Shown one piece after another: positions 1 through 8,144 of a DNA stretch of 20,457 nt (positions are counted from its first letter, which is position 1; each line of letters starts with the position of its first letter). The notes below the pieces were generated by a model, which saw only the letters and a list, made by a program, of their open reading frames with translations, was not told the origin of the DNA and did not search any database. The translations under genes and the position numbers were made by a program. The DNA lies in assembly GCA_039962885.1 (NCBI GenBank), contig JBDVGI010000133.1, positions 1-20,457 on the forward strand. The letters are read 5' to 3'. Source of the DNA: Litorimonas sp039962885 (GTDB lineage Bacteria > Pseudomonadota > Alphaproteobacteria > Caulobacterales > Maricaulaceae).

Positions 1-223
1 TAACAATCGTATAAAGCACAATACCTGGCTTATTTTTTATATCTTGTAAAGTATTATCGAGCTGACTTTCAGATCGTACTAAAGCGTGTAAGTGCTCAAG
101 CGCTGTACATGAGGGAAACTGCGCCGTTGAAGCTTTCATCATACCAACAAGGGTTTCACCTGTAGAATCACTCACAAGATGAACATGAAAGTATATAGAT
201 ATATTAGGATTTCGTTCTGACAT
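1..223 (-). CDS. PPPSR/DUF299 pyruvate,phosphate dikinase (or PEP synthase) regulatory protein, 5' part only
   Basis: The minus strand reads from an ATG at 223 through the left edge of the window, giving the first 74 residues. They contain the N-terminal signature of the kinase/pyrophosphorylase regulator family, FHVHLVSDSTGETL (residues 12-25). Members of the family switch pyruvate,phosphate dikinase or PEP synthase on and off by ADP-dependent phosphorylation and phosphate-dependent dephosphorylation in the cytoplasm. A short AGGA lies about 6 bases before the ATG. In Caulobacter a DUF299 gene sits directly beside the chromosomal origin and diverges from hemE, as here. The P-loop and C-terminal catalytic part lie outside the window, so the substrate (PPDK or PEP synthase) cannot be decided. 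Family assignment is firm from the N-terminal motif; the exact start is likely. Confidence 0.85.
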   Translation of the reverse strand, partial: MSERNPNISIYFHVHLVSDSTGETLVGMMKASTAQFPSCTALEHLHALVRSESQLDNTLQDIKNKPGIVLYTIV

Positions 224-667
224 TACATCCTGCTCTATGGCAATTTTATCCCACTTGTCCACATAGGATAGATTTATCATCACATTTTATTGAGTCATGA
301 AGATAAGTTTTAACATCACGTTCCATTCATCCACAGTATTAAATTTCCTATATTAATAAATTGAAAGCTGGGGATAAAGTTATACAGGTTTTTGTCCACA
401 CAGTAATACTACCATAACATATTGTAATATTGTTATATTTTTAAATATTCACACCTTTAATATCATTCATATATTATATTTTATGAAAAACATATTATAC
501 AATATTAATCTTTATTACTAAAACCTTAATAAGATTCACATATGCCCTAGCTCTATTCCTATCATTACTTAAATATATATAGATTAAAGACGGGTTCCAT
601 TTGGATAATTTAGGTATAAACAAAACCATAATAGCTAGAAAAAAATTTCAAAAGAGTCCTATTTTAG
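224..667. other. Candidate chromosomal replication origin (oriC) between DUF299 and hemE
   Basis: This 444-bp stretch has no convincing ORF. It holds a cluster of one-mismatch versions of the DnaA box TTATCCACA: TTGTCCACA at 255-263 and 392-400, TCATCCACA at 327-335, the reverse-strand boxes TGGGGATAA at 369-377 and TTTGGATAA at 600-608, and ATATTCACA (one mismatch from TTATNCACA) at 445-453. The 369-377 box also contains TCCCCA on the minus strand, the Caulobacter W-box core. A very AT-rich tract runs from about 401 to 540 and would serve as an unwinding element. A GANTC methylation site (GATTC) is at 533-537. Position between divergent DUF299 and hemE matches the Caulobacter origin. There is no perfect DnaA box and no TTAA-N7-TTAA CtrA site, so this rests on clustering plus synteny. 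The hemE and DUF299 promoters must also lie here. Confidence 0.65.
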
Positions 668-1717
668 ATGTCAAATATCAAACATAATAAGCTCATCAAG
701 GCTTTATCTGGCCAGACCCAAGAAACACCGCCTATATGGTTAATGCGGCAAGCTGGCAGACATTTACCAGAATATTTAGAAGTCAGAGCCTCAACCAAGA
801 GCTTTATAGATTTTTGCTTTAACCCCGCGAAAGCTTCTAAAGTTACATTACAACCTATTGAACGCTATGATATGGATGCAGCAATATTATTCGCGGATAT
901 TTTACTGATCCCGATAGGGCTTGGCCGAAAAGTTGAATTTGTCAAAGGTACCGGTCCCGTATTGGAACCAATTGATGTAACAACCATATCAAAACTCAAA
1001 ACACAAGGAGCTGCTGAGCGTATATCCTCCGTTTATGAAACAGTTTCAAGAACTCGTAAATCTTTATCAAACGATAAAGCTCTTATTGGCTTTTGCGGTG
1101 GCCCTTGGACAGTGGCAACATATATGATTGAAGGGAAAGGTTCCCCAAATAAAGAAATTCCAAAACGATTTGCTTATGAAAATCCAGAAGCAATGGCTGA
1201 TTTATTAGAAGCGCTTGTTATATCAAGTGCGGAATATTTAATCGGACAAGCGAATGCAGGGGCTGACGCTCTTAAAATATTTGAAAGCTGGGCTGAAGGT
1301 TTAAGTCCTGAGATGTTTGATCGTCTTGTTATTAATCCAACGTGGGATATTATTACCCGTGTTAGAGATGCTGGTATTACAGTTCCTATTATAGGCTTTC
1401 CGCGAGGCGCGGGTTTAAATGCTATTCGTTATGCTCACGAGACTGGAATTAGTGCAATAGCAGCGGGGACACAAATGCCATTGCAAGATTTCCGCGCAAC
1501 AATCCCTGATAATATGCCTGTTCAAGGTAATCTTGACCCATTGGCATTACGTATCGGTGGTAAAACTCTACGAAGGGCTGTCGATAATGTATTAAGAGAT
1601 AGCGATGGAGGACCGCATATATTTAATCTCGGTCATGGCGTTACACCAGATGTAAAAATTGAAAATGTTCAGGCTGTGGTTAATCATGTGCGCGGCATAG
1701 AAGCAAATTATGTTTAA
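668..1717 (+). CDS. hemE: Uroporphyrinogen decarboxylase
   Basis: This 349-residue cytoplasmic enzyme converts uroporphyrinogen III to coproporphyrinogen III by removing four carboxyl groups, a step of heme synthesis. The family signature PPIWLMRQAGRHLPEYLEVR occupies residues 21-40, with the substrate-binding arginines. FADIL around residue 77 carries the conserved catalytic aspartate. GFCGGPWTVATYM is at 141-153, VQGNLDP at 285-291 and FNLGHG at 319-324 with the conserved histidine. Length is normal for the family. The ATG has only a weak purine run (AAGAG) about 10 bases upstream. The last 8 bases overlap hemJ, a later heme-pathway gene, so the two are surely cotranscribed. The gene lies just right of the putative origin, as in Caulobacter. 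Confidence 0.97.
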   Translation: MSNIKHNKLIKALSGQTQETPPIWLMRQAGRHLPEYLEVRASTKSFIDFCFNPAKASKVTLQPIERYDMDAAILFADILLIPIGLGRKVEFVKGTGPVLEPIDVTTISKLKTQGAAERISSVYETVSRTRKSLSNDKALIGFCGGPWTVATYMIEGKGSPNKEIPKRFAYENPEAMADLLEALVISSAEYLIGQANAGADALKIFESWAEGLSPEMFDRLVINPTWDIITRVRDAGITVPIIGFPRGAGLNAIRYAHETGISAIAAGTQMPLQDFRATIPDNMPVQGNLDPLALRIGGKTLRRAVDNVLRDSDGGPHIFNLGHGVTPDVKIENVQAVVNHVRGIEANYV

Positions 1718-2147
1718 TCTCTATTTATGGATTAAAGCGATACATATTATCGCCGTTGTTTTCTGGATGGCAGGGCTTTTATATATGCCCCGTCTCTTTG
1801 TATATCACAGCAGTTCAGTAAAAGGCGGCGAATTAGAAACAAAAATGATAGAATCTGCGGAAAAGCTACAGCGGATTATTATGACGCCTGCTATGATTTG
1901 TGCTGTTTTAATGGGTTTAATATTGGTTGTATATAATGCGGCAAGCTTGACCACTACATTTTGGTTGCCCTTGAAACTTATATTTGTATTTAGTCTGGTT
2001 GGATTTCATGGATATTTAACAGCGACCCGCAAAAAATTTGCGCATGGAGAGCGTCCGAAGTCTGAAAAGTTCTTTCGCATGATCAATGAAATTCCGTCTA
2101 TTTTGACAATCTTTATTGTTTTACTCGTTGTTTTAAAGCCTTTTTAA
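1710..2147 (+). CDS. hemJ: Protoporphyrinogen IX oxidase HemJ
   Basis: This 145-residue integral membrane protein belongs to the HemJ (UPF0093) family, the HemG/HemY-independent oxidase that makes protoporphyrin IX. About four transmembrane helices are visible (roughly residues 8-28, 60-76, 85-103 and 129-143). Invariant family positions are present: H12 in the first helix, the FWMAGLLYMPRLFVYH block (18-33) with R28, and W85/K89 in WLPLKL; the first-helix histidine and this lysine are the residues known to be essential in the family. The ATG lies inside the last codons of hemE, an 8-base overlap that suggests translational coupling. Pathway partnership with hemE supports the call. Confidence 0.93.
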   Translation: MFNLYLWIKAIHIIAVVFWMAGLLYMPRLFVYHSSSVKGGELETKMIESAEKLQRIIMTPAMICAVLMGLILVVYNAASLTTTFWLPLKLIFVFSLVGFHGYLTATRKKFAHGERPKSEKFFRMINEIPSILTIFIVLLVVLKPF

Positions 2148-2151
2148 AGTG

Positions 2152-2204
2152 TTGACCTAGAAAATTATTATCTATATTTATAGGATTACATAACGTCCGT
2201 TATG
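2152..2204 (+). promoter_or_regulatory. Candidate rho promoter followed by a 16-bp palindrome in the rho leader
   Basis: TTGACC (2152-2157) is followed after 17 bases by TATTTA (2175-2180), a fair sigma-70-type promoter. Just downstream lies CATAACGTCCGTTATG (2189-2204), 7-bp perfect arms around TC. It would lie at or just after the transcription start, in the leader before rho. The symmetry is seen directly. An operator role is inference, and a two-base spacer disfavours a full RNA hairpin. Confidence 0.4.
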
Positions 2205-2271
2205 ATTTTTCCTGTAAAACACAGTTTGAAAACCCCTAAATAAACCCCCTTTGAAACATAACGATAGTAAT

Positions 2272-3570
2272 ATGACAGACCTAAACACTCAAGACATCGA
2301 GAGTATGACATCTATTAGCTTGGATGACCTAAAACTATTAAAACCTGCGGATTTAATTAAATTTGCCGAAAAGGTTGGAGTTGAGAATGCTGGGTCCATG
2401 CGGAAGCAAGATATCTTCTTTCAAGTGTTACGCGATTTGGCTGACGATGAAATGCAGATTAACGGCTCTGGGGTTTTAGAAGTTCTGCAGGACGGTTTTG
2501 GGTTTTTACGTGCGCCAGAAGCTAATTATTTACCGGGTCCAGATGATATATATGTTAGTCCTCAACAAATTCGGTCTTTAGGTCTCCGCACAGGCGATAC
2601 AATTAGTGGTCAAATTCGTAGCCCTAAAGATAATGAGCGGTATTTTGCTATGAGCAAAGTAACGTCAATGAATTTTGGAACTCCAGAACAAGCGCGTAAT
2701 AAAGCGCATTTTGACAATTTAACCCCGCTATACCCTGATGAACGCATGAAGATGGAAATAGAAGACCCAACGCGGAAAGATACATCAGGACGGGTGATTG
2801 ATATTGTCGCGCCAATTGGTAAAGGACAGCGCGCTTTAATCGTTGCTCCGCCGCGCACAGGTAAAACTGTTCTTCTACAAAACATCGCGCATTCCATAGA
2901 GCGCAATCACCCTGAGTGTTATGTCCTTGTTTTGCTGATTGATGAGCGGCCCGAAGAAGTGACGGATATGCAGCGTTCTGTTAAGGGCGAGGTTGTATCA
3001 TCTACATTTGACGAACCCGCAACGCGCCACGTTCAGGTTGCTGAGATGGTTATTCAAAAAGCGAAACGCTTAACTGAACACGGCAAAGATGTTGTTATTT
3101 TGCTTGATTCCATTACCCGTCTTGGCCGCGCTTATAATACAGTTGTTCCAAGTTCAGGTAAGGTTCTAACCGGCGGCGTTGATGCCAACGCATTGCAGCG
3201 CCCTAAGCGCTTCTTTGGCGCGGCGCGAAATATTGAAGAGGGCGGCTCTTTAACAATTATTGCTACGGCTTTGATTGATACAGGCTCGCGCATGGATGAA
3301 GTGATTTTCGAAGAGTTTAAAGGTACCGGCAACAGTGAAATCGTTCTTGACCGCAAGGTTGCCGATAAGCGGATTTTCCCTGCTATTGACGTGACGAAAT
3401 CAGGTACGCGAAAAGAAGAGCTTTTAATCAACCCTGTAGATTTACAAAAAACCTATGTTTTACGGCGAATTTTAAACCCTATGGGAACCATGGACGCGAT
3501 TGAGTTTTTACTGTCAAAACTTAAAGATAATAAAAATAATGCTGAATTCTTCGACAGCATGAATACATAG
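2272..3570 (+). CDS. rho: Transcription termination factor Rho
   Basis: Rho is the hexameric RNA-dependent ATPase that ends transcription of untranslated RNA. From the ATG at 2272 it is 432 residues. An N-terminal Rho domain comes first, then the cold-shock-like primary RNA-binding fold (GVLEVLQDGFGFLR, about 67-80). The Walker A motif is APPRTGKT (192-199) and Walker B is VVILLDSITR (274-283). The Q-loop and C-terminal segment from SSGKVLTGGVDANALQRPKR onward are complete. A TTG seven codons upstream (2251) is in frame, but neither start has a good ribosome site; ATG is preferred. Rho usually represses its own gene through its leader, and about 90 bases of leader with a palindrome are available here. 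It is separated from hemJ by its own promoter candidate. Confidence 0.96.
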   Translation: MTDLNTQDIESMTSISLDDLKLLKPADLIKFAEKVGVENAGSMRKQDIFFQVLRDLADDEMQINGSGVLEVLQDGFGFLRAPEANYLPGPDDIYVSPQQIRSLGLRTGDTISGQIRSPKDNERYFAMSKVTSMNFGTPEQARNKAHFDNLTPLYPDERMKMEIEDPTRKDTSGRVIDIVAPIGKGQRALIVAPPRTGKTVLLQNIAHSIERNHPECYVLVLLIDERPEEVTDMQRSVKGEVVSSTFDEPATRHVQVAEMVIQKAKRLTEHGKDVVILLDSITRLGRAYNTVVPSSGKVLTGGVDANALQRPKRFFGAARNIEEGGSLTIIATALIDTGSRMDEVIFEEFKGTGNSEIVLDRKVADKRIFPAIDVTKSGTRKEELLINPVDLQKTYVLRRILNPMGTMDAIEFLLSKLKDNKNNAEFFDSMNT

Positions 3571-3604
3571 ACCTAATAAACACTATATTATCATCAACAA
3601 AAAT

Positions 3605-3628
3605 AGCCCCGCATAGACGGGGCTTTTT
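3605..3628. terminator. Bidirectional intrinsic terminator between rho and secB
   Basis: A 7-bp stem AGCCCCG/CGGGGCT with loop CATAGA is followed on the plus strand by TTTT and preceded by AAAAAT, which gives a U-tract on the minus strand. It therefore can end both rho and the convergent secB. Confidence 0.85.
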
Positions 3629-3632
3629 AATT

Positions 3633-4139
3633 TTAATTTGATGGCTGATCAGCAGCTCGGCGCATCATTTCTTCGCGAAACATAGCTGCAAAATCCGGCG
3701 GCTCTAACATGATAGGCGGGAAGCCGCCATTTTGTGTCATATCGGCCATGATTTGACGTGCAAATGGGAATAATAATCTTGGACACTCAATAAGGATCAT
3801 TGGTTGAATTTCTTCAACATTAACGCCTTGGAAGGCAAATAGACCCGCATATTCAAGCTCTGCAATAAAGATTGTTTGGTCGTTACGAGTTGCGGTAGCT
3901 TTCAAAATCAGCGTGACCTCAACAGCATCTTCATCAAGCATTTGGCGGCCTATTTCGATATTGATATCAATACGCGGAGGCTCTAGCCCTGTACGTAGGC
4001 TGTCAGGCGCATTTGGATTCTCAAAACTCGAATCCTTTGTATATTGCGCAAGAACACGTAGCATAGGCCCTTGAGCGGCTTCAGCTGTCGCTTCAGCTGG
4101 CGTATCTGGTATATCTTCTTTTTTTGGCTTTTTTGCCAT
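3633..4139 (-). CDS. secB: Protein-export chaperone SecB
   Basis: SecB is the tetrameric cytosolic chaperone that keeps secretory precursors unfolded and hands them to SecA. From the chosen ATG (MAKKPKK) it is 168 residues, the family's usual size. Recognisable SecB blocks are LAQYTKDSSFENPNAP near residue 30, the VEVTLILKATA beta region, and IECPRLLFPFARQIMADMTQNGGFPP, which is nearly universal. The open frame extends 13 codons upstream with other ATGs (4151 and 4178), but those residues do not resemble SecB. Only a weak GAG precedes the chosen start. It diverges from timA and converges on rho. The neighbourhood secB-timA-mltA-smr is common near the origin in alphaproteobacteria. Confidence 0.95.
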   Translation of the reverse strand: MAKKPKKEDIPDTPAEATAEAAQGPMLRVLAQYTKDSSFENPNAPDSLRTGLEPPRIDINIEIGRQMLDEDAVEVTLILKATATRNDQTIFIAELEYAGLFAFQGVNVEEIQPMILIECPRLLFPFARQIMADMTQNGGFPPIMLEPPDFAAMFREEMMRRAADQPSN

Positions 4140-4276
4140 ATTTAAACTCATATGTTGCGCACATTTTAGGCTGTGCAATTATGAGCCATGCGCTAACATA
4201 GGAGGCCGCAAACGGCAATTCCTTATTGCGATTATGTCTGTAAAGCCTTAGCTAGTCGGGAAATAAAGGTAGAATT

Positions 4277-4981
4277 ATGATTTACGAAGTTATCATTTGG
4301 GCGGCTCTGGCTACGGTTACATGTGTTATTATGTATTCCGTTCTTGGCAAACAAGTCGGCAAGGGCTCAGATGATGCGCTAGATTTGGATAAAATATTCA
4401 AACCTAAAAGCCCGCAAACCCCTAATGGGTCTAATGTTGTGCCAATGGTACAGAAAACAAAAACAATCTTTAGTCCGATTCAAGCTATTGATAATGGTTT
4501 TACAGAAAGCCATTTTATCAGCGGGGCTAAAGCGGCTTATTCAATGATATTGGAAGCTTTTGCTAACGGCGATAAAGATTTGCTAAAGTCATTGCTCACA
4601 AATGATGTTTATATGGTTTATGAAGACGCTATAAATGCCCGCGAGTCAAAAAATTATCGCCAAGTAACAGATTTGGGTCGTCTAAAAAGTGTCAAAGTGC
4701 AAGATGTGAAAATGGACGGTGCCATTGCCCGCATTCATGTGGTTTACGAAGCGGAGCTAACGTCGGCTTTATTAAATGAAGAGGGCGATGTTGTTGAGGG
4801 TGACCCTGATGTGTTATCCTCTATTTCTGAAGTTTGGGAATATGAGCGGAATTTAAAATCTTCAAGCCAAAACTGGTTACTGGCCGATGTTGTTCCATCA
4901 GAGGGCGACGAGCTTGAAGCTGACCCGACACCAGACACGAAGTCTGTTAAAAAACCAAAACGGAAACCGGATAATAAGTAA
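4277..4981 (+). CDS. Tim44-domain protein (TimA-like)
   Basis: This 234-residue protein starts with one N-terminal hydrophobic segment (about 3-22), followed by a charged linker and a Tim44-like domain from about residue 80 to 200 (FISGAKAAYSMILEAFANGDKDLLKSLL onward). Tim44 is the mitochondrial import motor anchor; alphaproteobacterial homologues such as Caulobacter TimA are inner-membrane proteins of uncertain role. AGGT stands 7 bases before the ATG. The C-terminus is a basic lysine-rich tail. The gene is first in a series with mltA and smr and diverges from secB, its usual alphaproteobacterial neighbour. Membership in the family is clear; function is not. Confidence 0.88.
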   Translation: MIYEVIIWAALATVTCVIMYSVLGKQVGKGSDDALDLDKIFKPKSPQTPNGSNVVPMVQKTKTIFSPIQAIDNGFTESHFISGAKAAYSMILEAFANGDKDLLKSLLTNDVYMVYEDAINARESKNYRQVTDLGRLKSVKVQDVKMDGAIARIHVVYEAELTSALLNEEGDVVEGDPDVLSSISEVWEYERNLKSSSQNWLLADVVPSEGDELEADPTPDTKSVKKPKRKPDNK

Positions 4982-5026
4982 TTTAAAATGCATTGAATTT
5001 CTGTACGAATAAGGCGACATAAAAAT

Positions 5027-6268
5027 ATGATGTCTTTATTCAAATATACAGCAATAATTGGCCTTGCTTGTTTGTCTGCTTGTACGACAGTTCCAAGAAT
5101 AGACCAGACTGGTGCGAACTTTCCAAACCCTGATGTTGAAAATCCAGGCATCATAGTTATTGCCGAGCCTGTTTTGACCCCAAAGCCAGCAGAGCCAATT
5201 CCTGCCCCGCCGCCGCCAGCGCCAGAGCCGCCAGAACAACCCGTTTATGAATTGCCCAATGAATTTGCCAATCTAGAAGGCTGGTTGTGGTCAGATATAG
5301 AGGCATCATTTGCTAGTTTCCGCAATAGCTGCAAGAGCTGGGCGCAGGCGGATCAAAGTGCAATGCTAAACCCAAATCTTCCGCAATATGGTCGTTACTC
5401 TGATTGGGCTCAACCGTGCCAAGCCGCGATTATAGCAACTCAGCCGCATCGGTTTTTTGAAGCGCATTTTGCGCCTGTGCAGCAATCTACAGATACGGAA
5501 AGAGACGGACTTTTAACGGGATATTATGAACCTGAAATGGAAGTGCGCCTTAAACCTGATGCAGAGTTTTATGAGCCGATATTAGCCAAGCCTGCAAATA
5601 AAGATATTCAGAGCCTATCTCGGGCGAATTTATCTGCGCGCTCATCACGGGTCATTGCCTATGGTCGCCCAATTGATGTGTTCTTTTTACAAATTCAAGG
5701 ATCTGGCCGTATTCGGTATAAGAACGGGACGTCTTTGCGGGCTGCATATGCAGGAAATAATGGCAAAAGTTATAAATCCATAGGCAAGGTTCTTGTTGAA
5801 CGCGGAGAGCTAACCGTGCAGCAAGCGTCAAAGCAAGCCATTGAAGATTGGATGACGCGAAATGGCCGAAAAGCTGCGCGGGACTTGATGAATGAAAACC
5901 CGCGTTATATTTTCTTCACGGAACAGAAAATTGAAGGCAATGAGGGCCCGCGCGGAGCTATGCGTGTGCCGCTCACGGCGATGGGCTCACTGGCGGTAGA
6001 TCCGCGCTACCATCCTTATGGCGTCCCGATTTGGTTAGAGACAACCTTACCGCAAAAAGGTGGCGACTTTCGCGGAACGCGGCAAAACATCTTAGTTATG
6101 GCGCAAGATACAGGCAGTGCCATTCGCGGCCCGCTCCGCGGGGACTTGTTTTTTGGGTCTGGCGAACAAGCAGGCGCGCGGGCAGGGGTGATGAAGCACC
6201 GCGCGGTTTGGTTTGTGTTTTTACCCAAAGCGCTGGCTTTAAAAAATACACCAAGCCCGACATCATGA
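5027..6268 (+). CDS. mltA: Membrane-bound lytic murein transglycosylase A (lipoprotein)
   Basis: MltA cleaves the beta-1,4 bond of peptidoglycan between MurNAc and GlcNAc with formation of 1,6-anhydroMurNAc. The protein is 413 residues. A signal peptide ends in the lipobox LSAC with lipidated Cys19. A proline-rich linker (about 50-72) follows. The MltA domain includes GLLTGYYEPEMEVRL (161-175) and FFLQIQGSGRIRYKNG (219-234). The C-terminal 3D domain contains VDPRYHPYG and MAQDTGSAIRG, where Asp361 matches the catalytic aspartate of the family. AAGGCG lies 10-15 bases before the ATG at 5027; a second ATG follows immediately. Its stop overlaps the start of smr as ATGA, so the two are translationally coupled. 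Confidence 0.95.
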   Translation: MMSLFKYTAIIGLACLSACTTVPRIDQTGANFPNPDVENPGIIVIAEPVLTPKPAEPIPAPPPPAPEPPEQPVYELPNEFANLEGWLWSDIEASFASFRNSCKSWAQADQSAMLNPNLPQYGRYSDWAQPCQAAIIATQPHRFFEAHFAPVQQSTDTERDGLLTGYYEPEMEVRLKPDAEFYEPILAKPANKDIQSLSRANLSARSSRVIAYGRPIDVFFLQIQGSGRIRYKNGTSLRAAYAGNNGKSYKSIGKVLVERGELTVQQASKQAIEDWMTRNGRKAARDLMNENPRYIFFTEQKIEGNEGPRGAMRVPLTAMGSLAVDPRYHPYGVPIWLETTLPQKGGDFRGTRQNILVMAQDTGSAIRGPLRGDLFFGSGEQAGARAGVMKHRAVWFVFLPKALALKNTPSPTS

Positions 6269-6774
6269 CCAAAGACCGTCCGATAAAATCGGATGAGAAA
6301 CAGATCTGGGGCAGAGTCGCCCGAACAGTCAGGCCTCGCCGCCGCTCGCATGGTCATAAGAGCGCCAAGCCCTATCCTTTAATAGGGGCTAGCCGCGAAG
6401 ATTTTGCCAATATGTTACGCGTGCCGCCGCAAATGCCAGAACCCGCACGGCCCGTGCCGCAAAGCCTTGATGTCAACCAAGATAAGAAAACGCGGCGCGG
6501 CCAAGTTTCGATTGATACAAAAATCGACTTACATGATATGACCCAAGCTCAAGCCCGTCCTGCGTTGCAGCGGGCGGTTATTCGCGCCTCGAACCGAAAC
6601 TATAAATGTCTATTGGTGATAACCGGCAAAGGCACGCGCGGGGAGGGTATCTTGCGTCGCAGCTTTATCGGTTGGATCGAAGACCCGACAATTCGGCCTT
6701 TAATCGCGACCTACGCCCAAGCCCATATCCGCCACGGCGGTAGCGGCGCGTGGTATGTGTTTCTGAAGGGGTGA
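6265..6774 (+). CDS. Smr/MutS2-family domain protein
   Basis: This 169-residue protein has a basic, low-complexity N-terminal half and a C-terminal Smr domain (about 80-169). Smr landmarks are IDLHDMTQAQA (87-97), where the family usually has LDLHG, and the TGKG turn (120-123); the domain ends with GGSGAWYVFLKG. Smr domains are nicking nucleases or nucleic-acid binders in MutS2 and standalone proteins. The role of the standalone form in alphaproteobacteria is not established. The open frame extends back into mltA to 6031, but the conserved arrangement and the ATGA overlap with the mltA stop favour the start at 6265. The histidine of LDLH is retained while the following glycine is aspartate. 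Confidence 0.9.
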   Translation: MTKDRPIKSDEKQIWGRVARTVRPRRRSHGHKSAKPYPLIGASREDFANMLRVPPQMPEPARPVPQSLDVNQDKKTRRGQVSIDTKIDLHDMTQAQARPALQRAVIRASNRNYKCLLVITGKGTRGEGILRRSFIGWIEDPTIRPLIATYAQAHIRHGGSGAWYVFLKG

Positions 6775-6802
6775 GGCTTTAGCAAGTAAACCCGTTTTGA
6801 TC

Positions 6803-8104
6803 TTACAAAATAAATTTACTTAAGTCCTGATCTGCGGCGAGTTTTCCGACATGTTCCTCGACATAGGTTTTGTCAATTGTCACGGTTTGGCCGCCTTTAT
6901 CTGTGGCGGTGAAACTGACCTCATCCAGCAGGCGCTCTAGCACGGTGTGCAGGCGGCGCGCGCCGATATTCTCGACGCTGGCATTTACTTGCGCTGAAAC
7001 TTTGGCAATATGGGCGATGCCGTCATCCGTAAATTCAAGCGTAACATCTTCGGTTGCCATGAGAGCTTTGTATTGCCGAATGAGGCTCGCTTCGGGTTCG
7101 GTCAAAATTCGTACGAAATCATCTTCGGTCAAGCCGCGTAGCTCGACCCGAATGGGTAGGCGGCCTTGAAGTTCAGGCAACAGGTCAGAGGGCTTGGCGA
7201 TGTGAAACGCGCCGCTGGCGATAAATAATATATGGTCAGTTTTAACAGGACCGTATTTGGTTGAAACGGTTGTGCCTTCAATAAGGGGAAGTAAATCACG
7301 TTGCACGCCTTCGCGCGATACATCCCCACCGCGCGCATCAGAGCGCGTTGTGATTTTGTCGATTTCGTCTAAAAAGACAATCCCATTTTGTTCAGAACGT
7401 TGTACGGCTTCGCGTTTGATCGCATCATCATCGAGCAATTTATCCGCTTCTTCGGAGAGCAATGGCGCGTGAGCGTCGCGAATTTTCATCGTGACTTTTT
7501 TGGTCTTGCCGCCTTTACCAAACATAGAAGATAGATCGAGCATTCCCATCGATGCGCCCGGCTGGCCCGGTATATCCATGCCTTGAAAGGGGGATGAGTA
7601 ATCGGATAAATCAAGCTCTATGTCTTTATCATCTAACTCACCTTTGATGAGCTGCTTGCGGAACTTTTTGCGTGTGGCGTCGCTCGCATTTTCCCCGACG
7701 AGTGCATTTAGAATGCGCGTCTCTGCGGCTTTATCGGCTTGGGCACTATATTGTTCGCGTTTTTGCTCGCGTAGCATAGCAATTGCGGCTTCGATAAGGT
7801 CGCGGACGATTTGTTCAACATCGCGTCCAACATAGCCGACCTCTGTAAATTTCGTGGCCTCAATCTTGATAAATGGAGCCTGAGCAAGCTTCGCAAGACG
7901 GCGTGATATTTCTGTTTTCCCAACACCTGTTGGGCCAATCATGAGAATGTTTTTCGGGGTTATTTCATCGCGTAAATCTACATCAACCTTGCCGCGCCGC
8001 CAGCGGTTACGCAGGGCTATAGCTACGGCGCGCTTGGCGGCAGATTGGCCAATAATATGGCGGTCTAGTTCGGATACGATTTCTCTAGGGGAAAATTCTG
8101 TCAT
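6803..8104 (-). CDS. hslU: ATP-dependent protease ATPase subunit HslU
   Basis: HslU is the AAA+ unfoldase that feeds proteins into the HslV peptidase ring in the cytoplasm. It has 433 residues. Walker A is GPTGVGKT (57-64), the pore loop GYVGRD is at 90-95, the I-domain spans roughly 110-235, Walker B is GIVFLDEID (241-249), and ELQGRLPIRVEL (311-322) holds the conserved arginine region. The C-terminal tail LSKFIL is the segment that inserts into HslV. The N-terminus TEFSPREIVSELDRHIIGQ matches the family start, so the ATG at 8104 is secure. There is no ribosome-binding site. A heat-shock promoter ends six bases before the ATG (separate entry). hslV is not adjacent but at 10868-11440. Confidence 0.97.
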   Translation of the reverse strand: MTEFSPREIVSELDRHIIGQSAAKRAVAIALRNRWRRGKVDVDLRDEITPKNILMIGPTGVGKTEISRRLAKLAQAPFIKIEATKFTEVGYVGRDVEQIVRDLIEAAIAMLREQKREQYSAQADKAAETRILNALVGENASDATRKKFRKQLIKGELDDKDIELDLSDYSSPFQGMDIPGQPGASMGMLDLSSMFGKGGKTKKVTMKIRDAHAPLLSEEADKLLDDDAIKREAVQRSEQNGIVFLDEIDKITTRSDARGGDVSREGVQRDLLPLIEGTTVSTKYGPVKTDHILFIASGAFHIAKPSDLLPELQGRLPIRVELRGLTEDDFVRILTEPEASLIRQYKALMATEDVTLEFTDDGIAHIAKVSAQVNASVENIGARRLHTVLERLLDEVSFTATDKGGQTVTIDKTYVEEHVGKLAADQDLSKFIL

Positions 8105-8110
8105 GCTTGA

Positions 8111-8139
8111 TAGATGGGCGCATTTTTTTGAATTTCAAG
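8111..8139 (-). promoter_or_regulatory. RpoH (sigma-32)-type promoter of hslU
   Basis: Read on the minus strand, CTTGAAA (8139-8133) is followed by CCCATCTA (8118-8111), with 17 bases between CTTG and CCCAT. This fits sigma-32 promoters (CTTGAAA ... CCCATNT; CTTG-N17/18 in alphaproteobacteria). Only six bases separate the -10 element from the hslU ATG, which puts the expected transcription start at or next to the ATG. The CTTGAAA is half of a 10-bp inverted repeat (8131-8140 with 8150-8159). Confidence 0.65.
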
Positions 8140-8144
8140 GTTTA

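Noticed and set aside
224..667. CtrA binding sites in the candidate origin
   Set aside because: TTAA occurs nine times, but no two copies have the required seven-base spacing.
2610..3431. Minus-strand ORFs opposite rho
   Set aside because: They lie entirely within the highly conserved Rho coding frame, with no ribosome site or recognisable domain.
6031..6264. Upstream extension of the smr open frame inside mltA
   Set aside because: The extra 78 residues lie in another frame of the conserved MltA 3D domain, and the ATGA overlap at 6265 gives a natural start.
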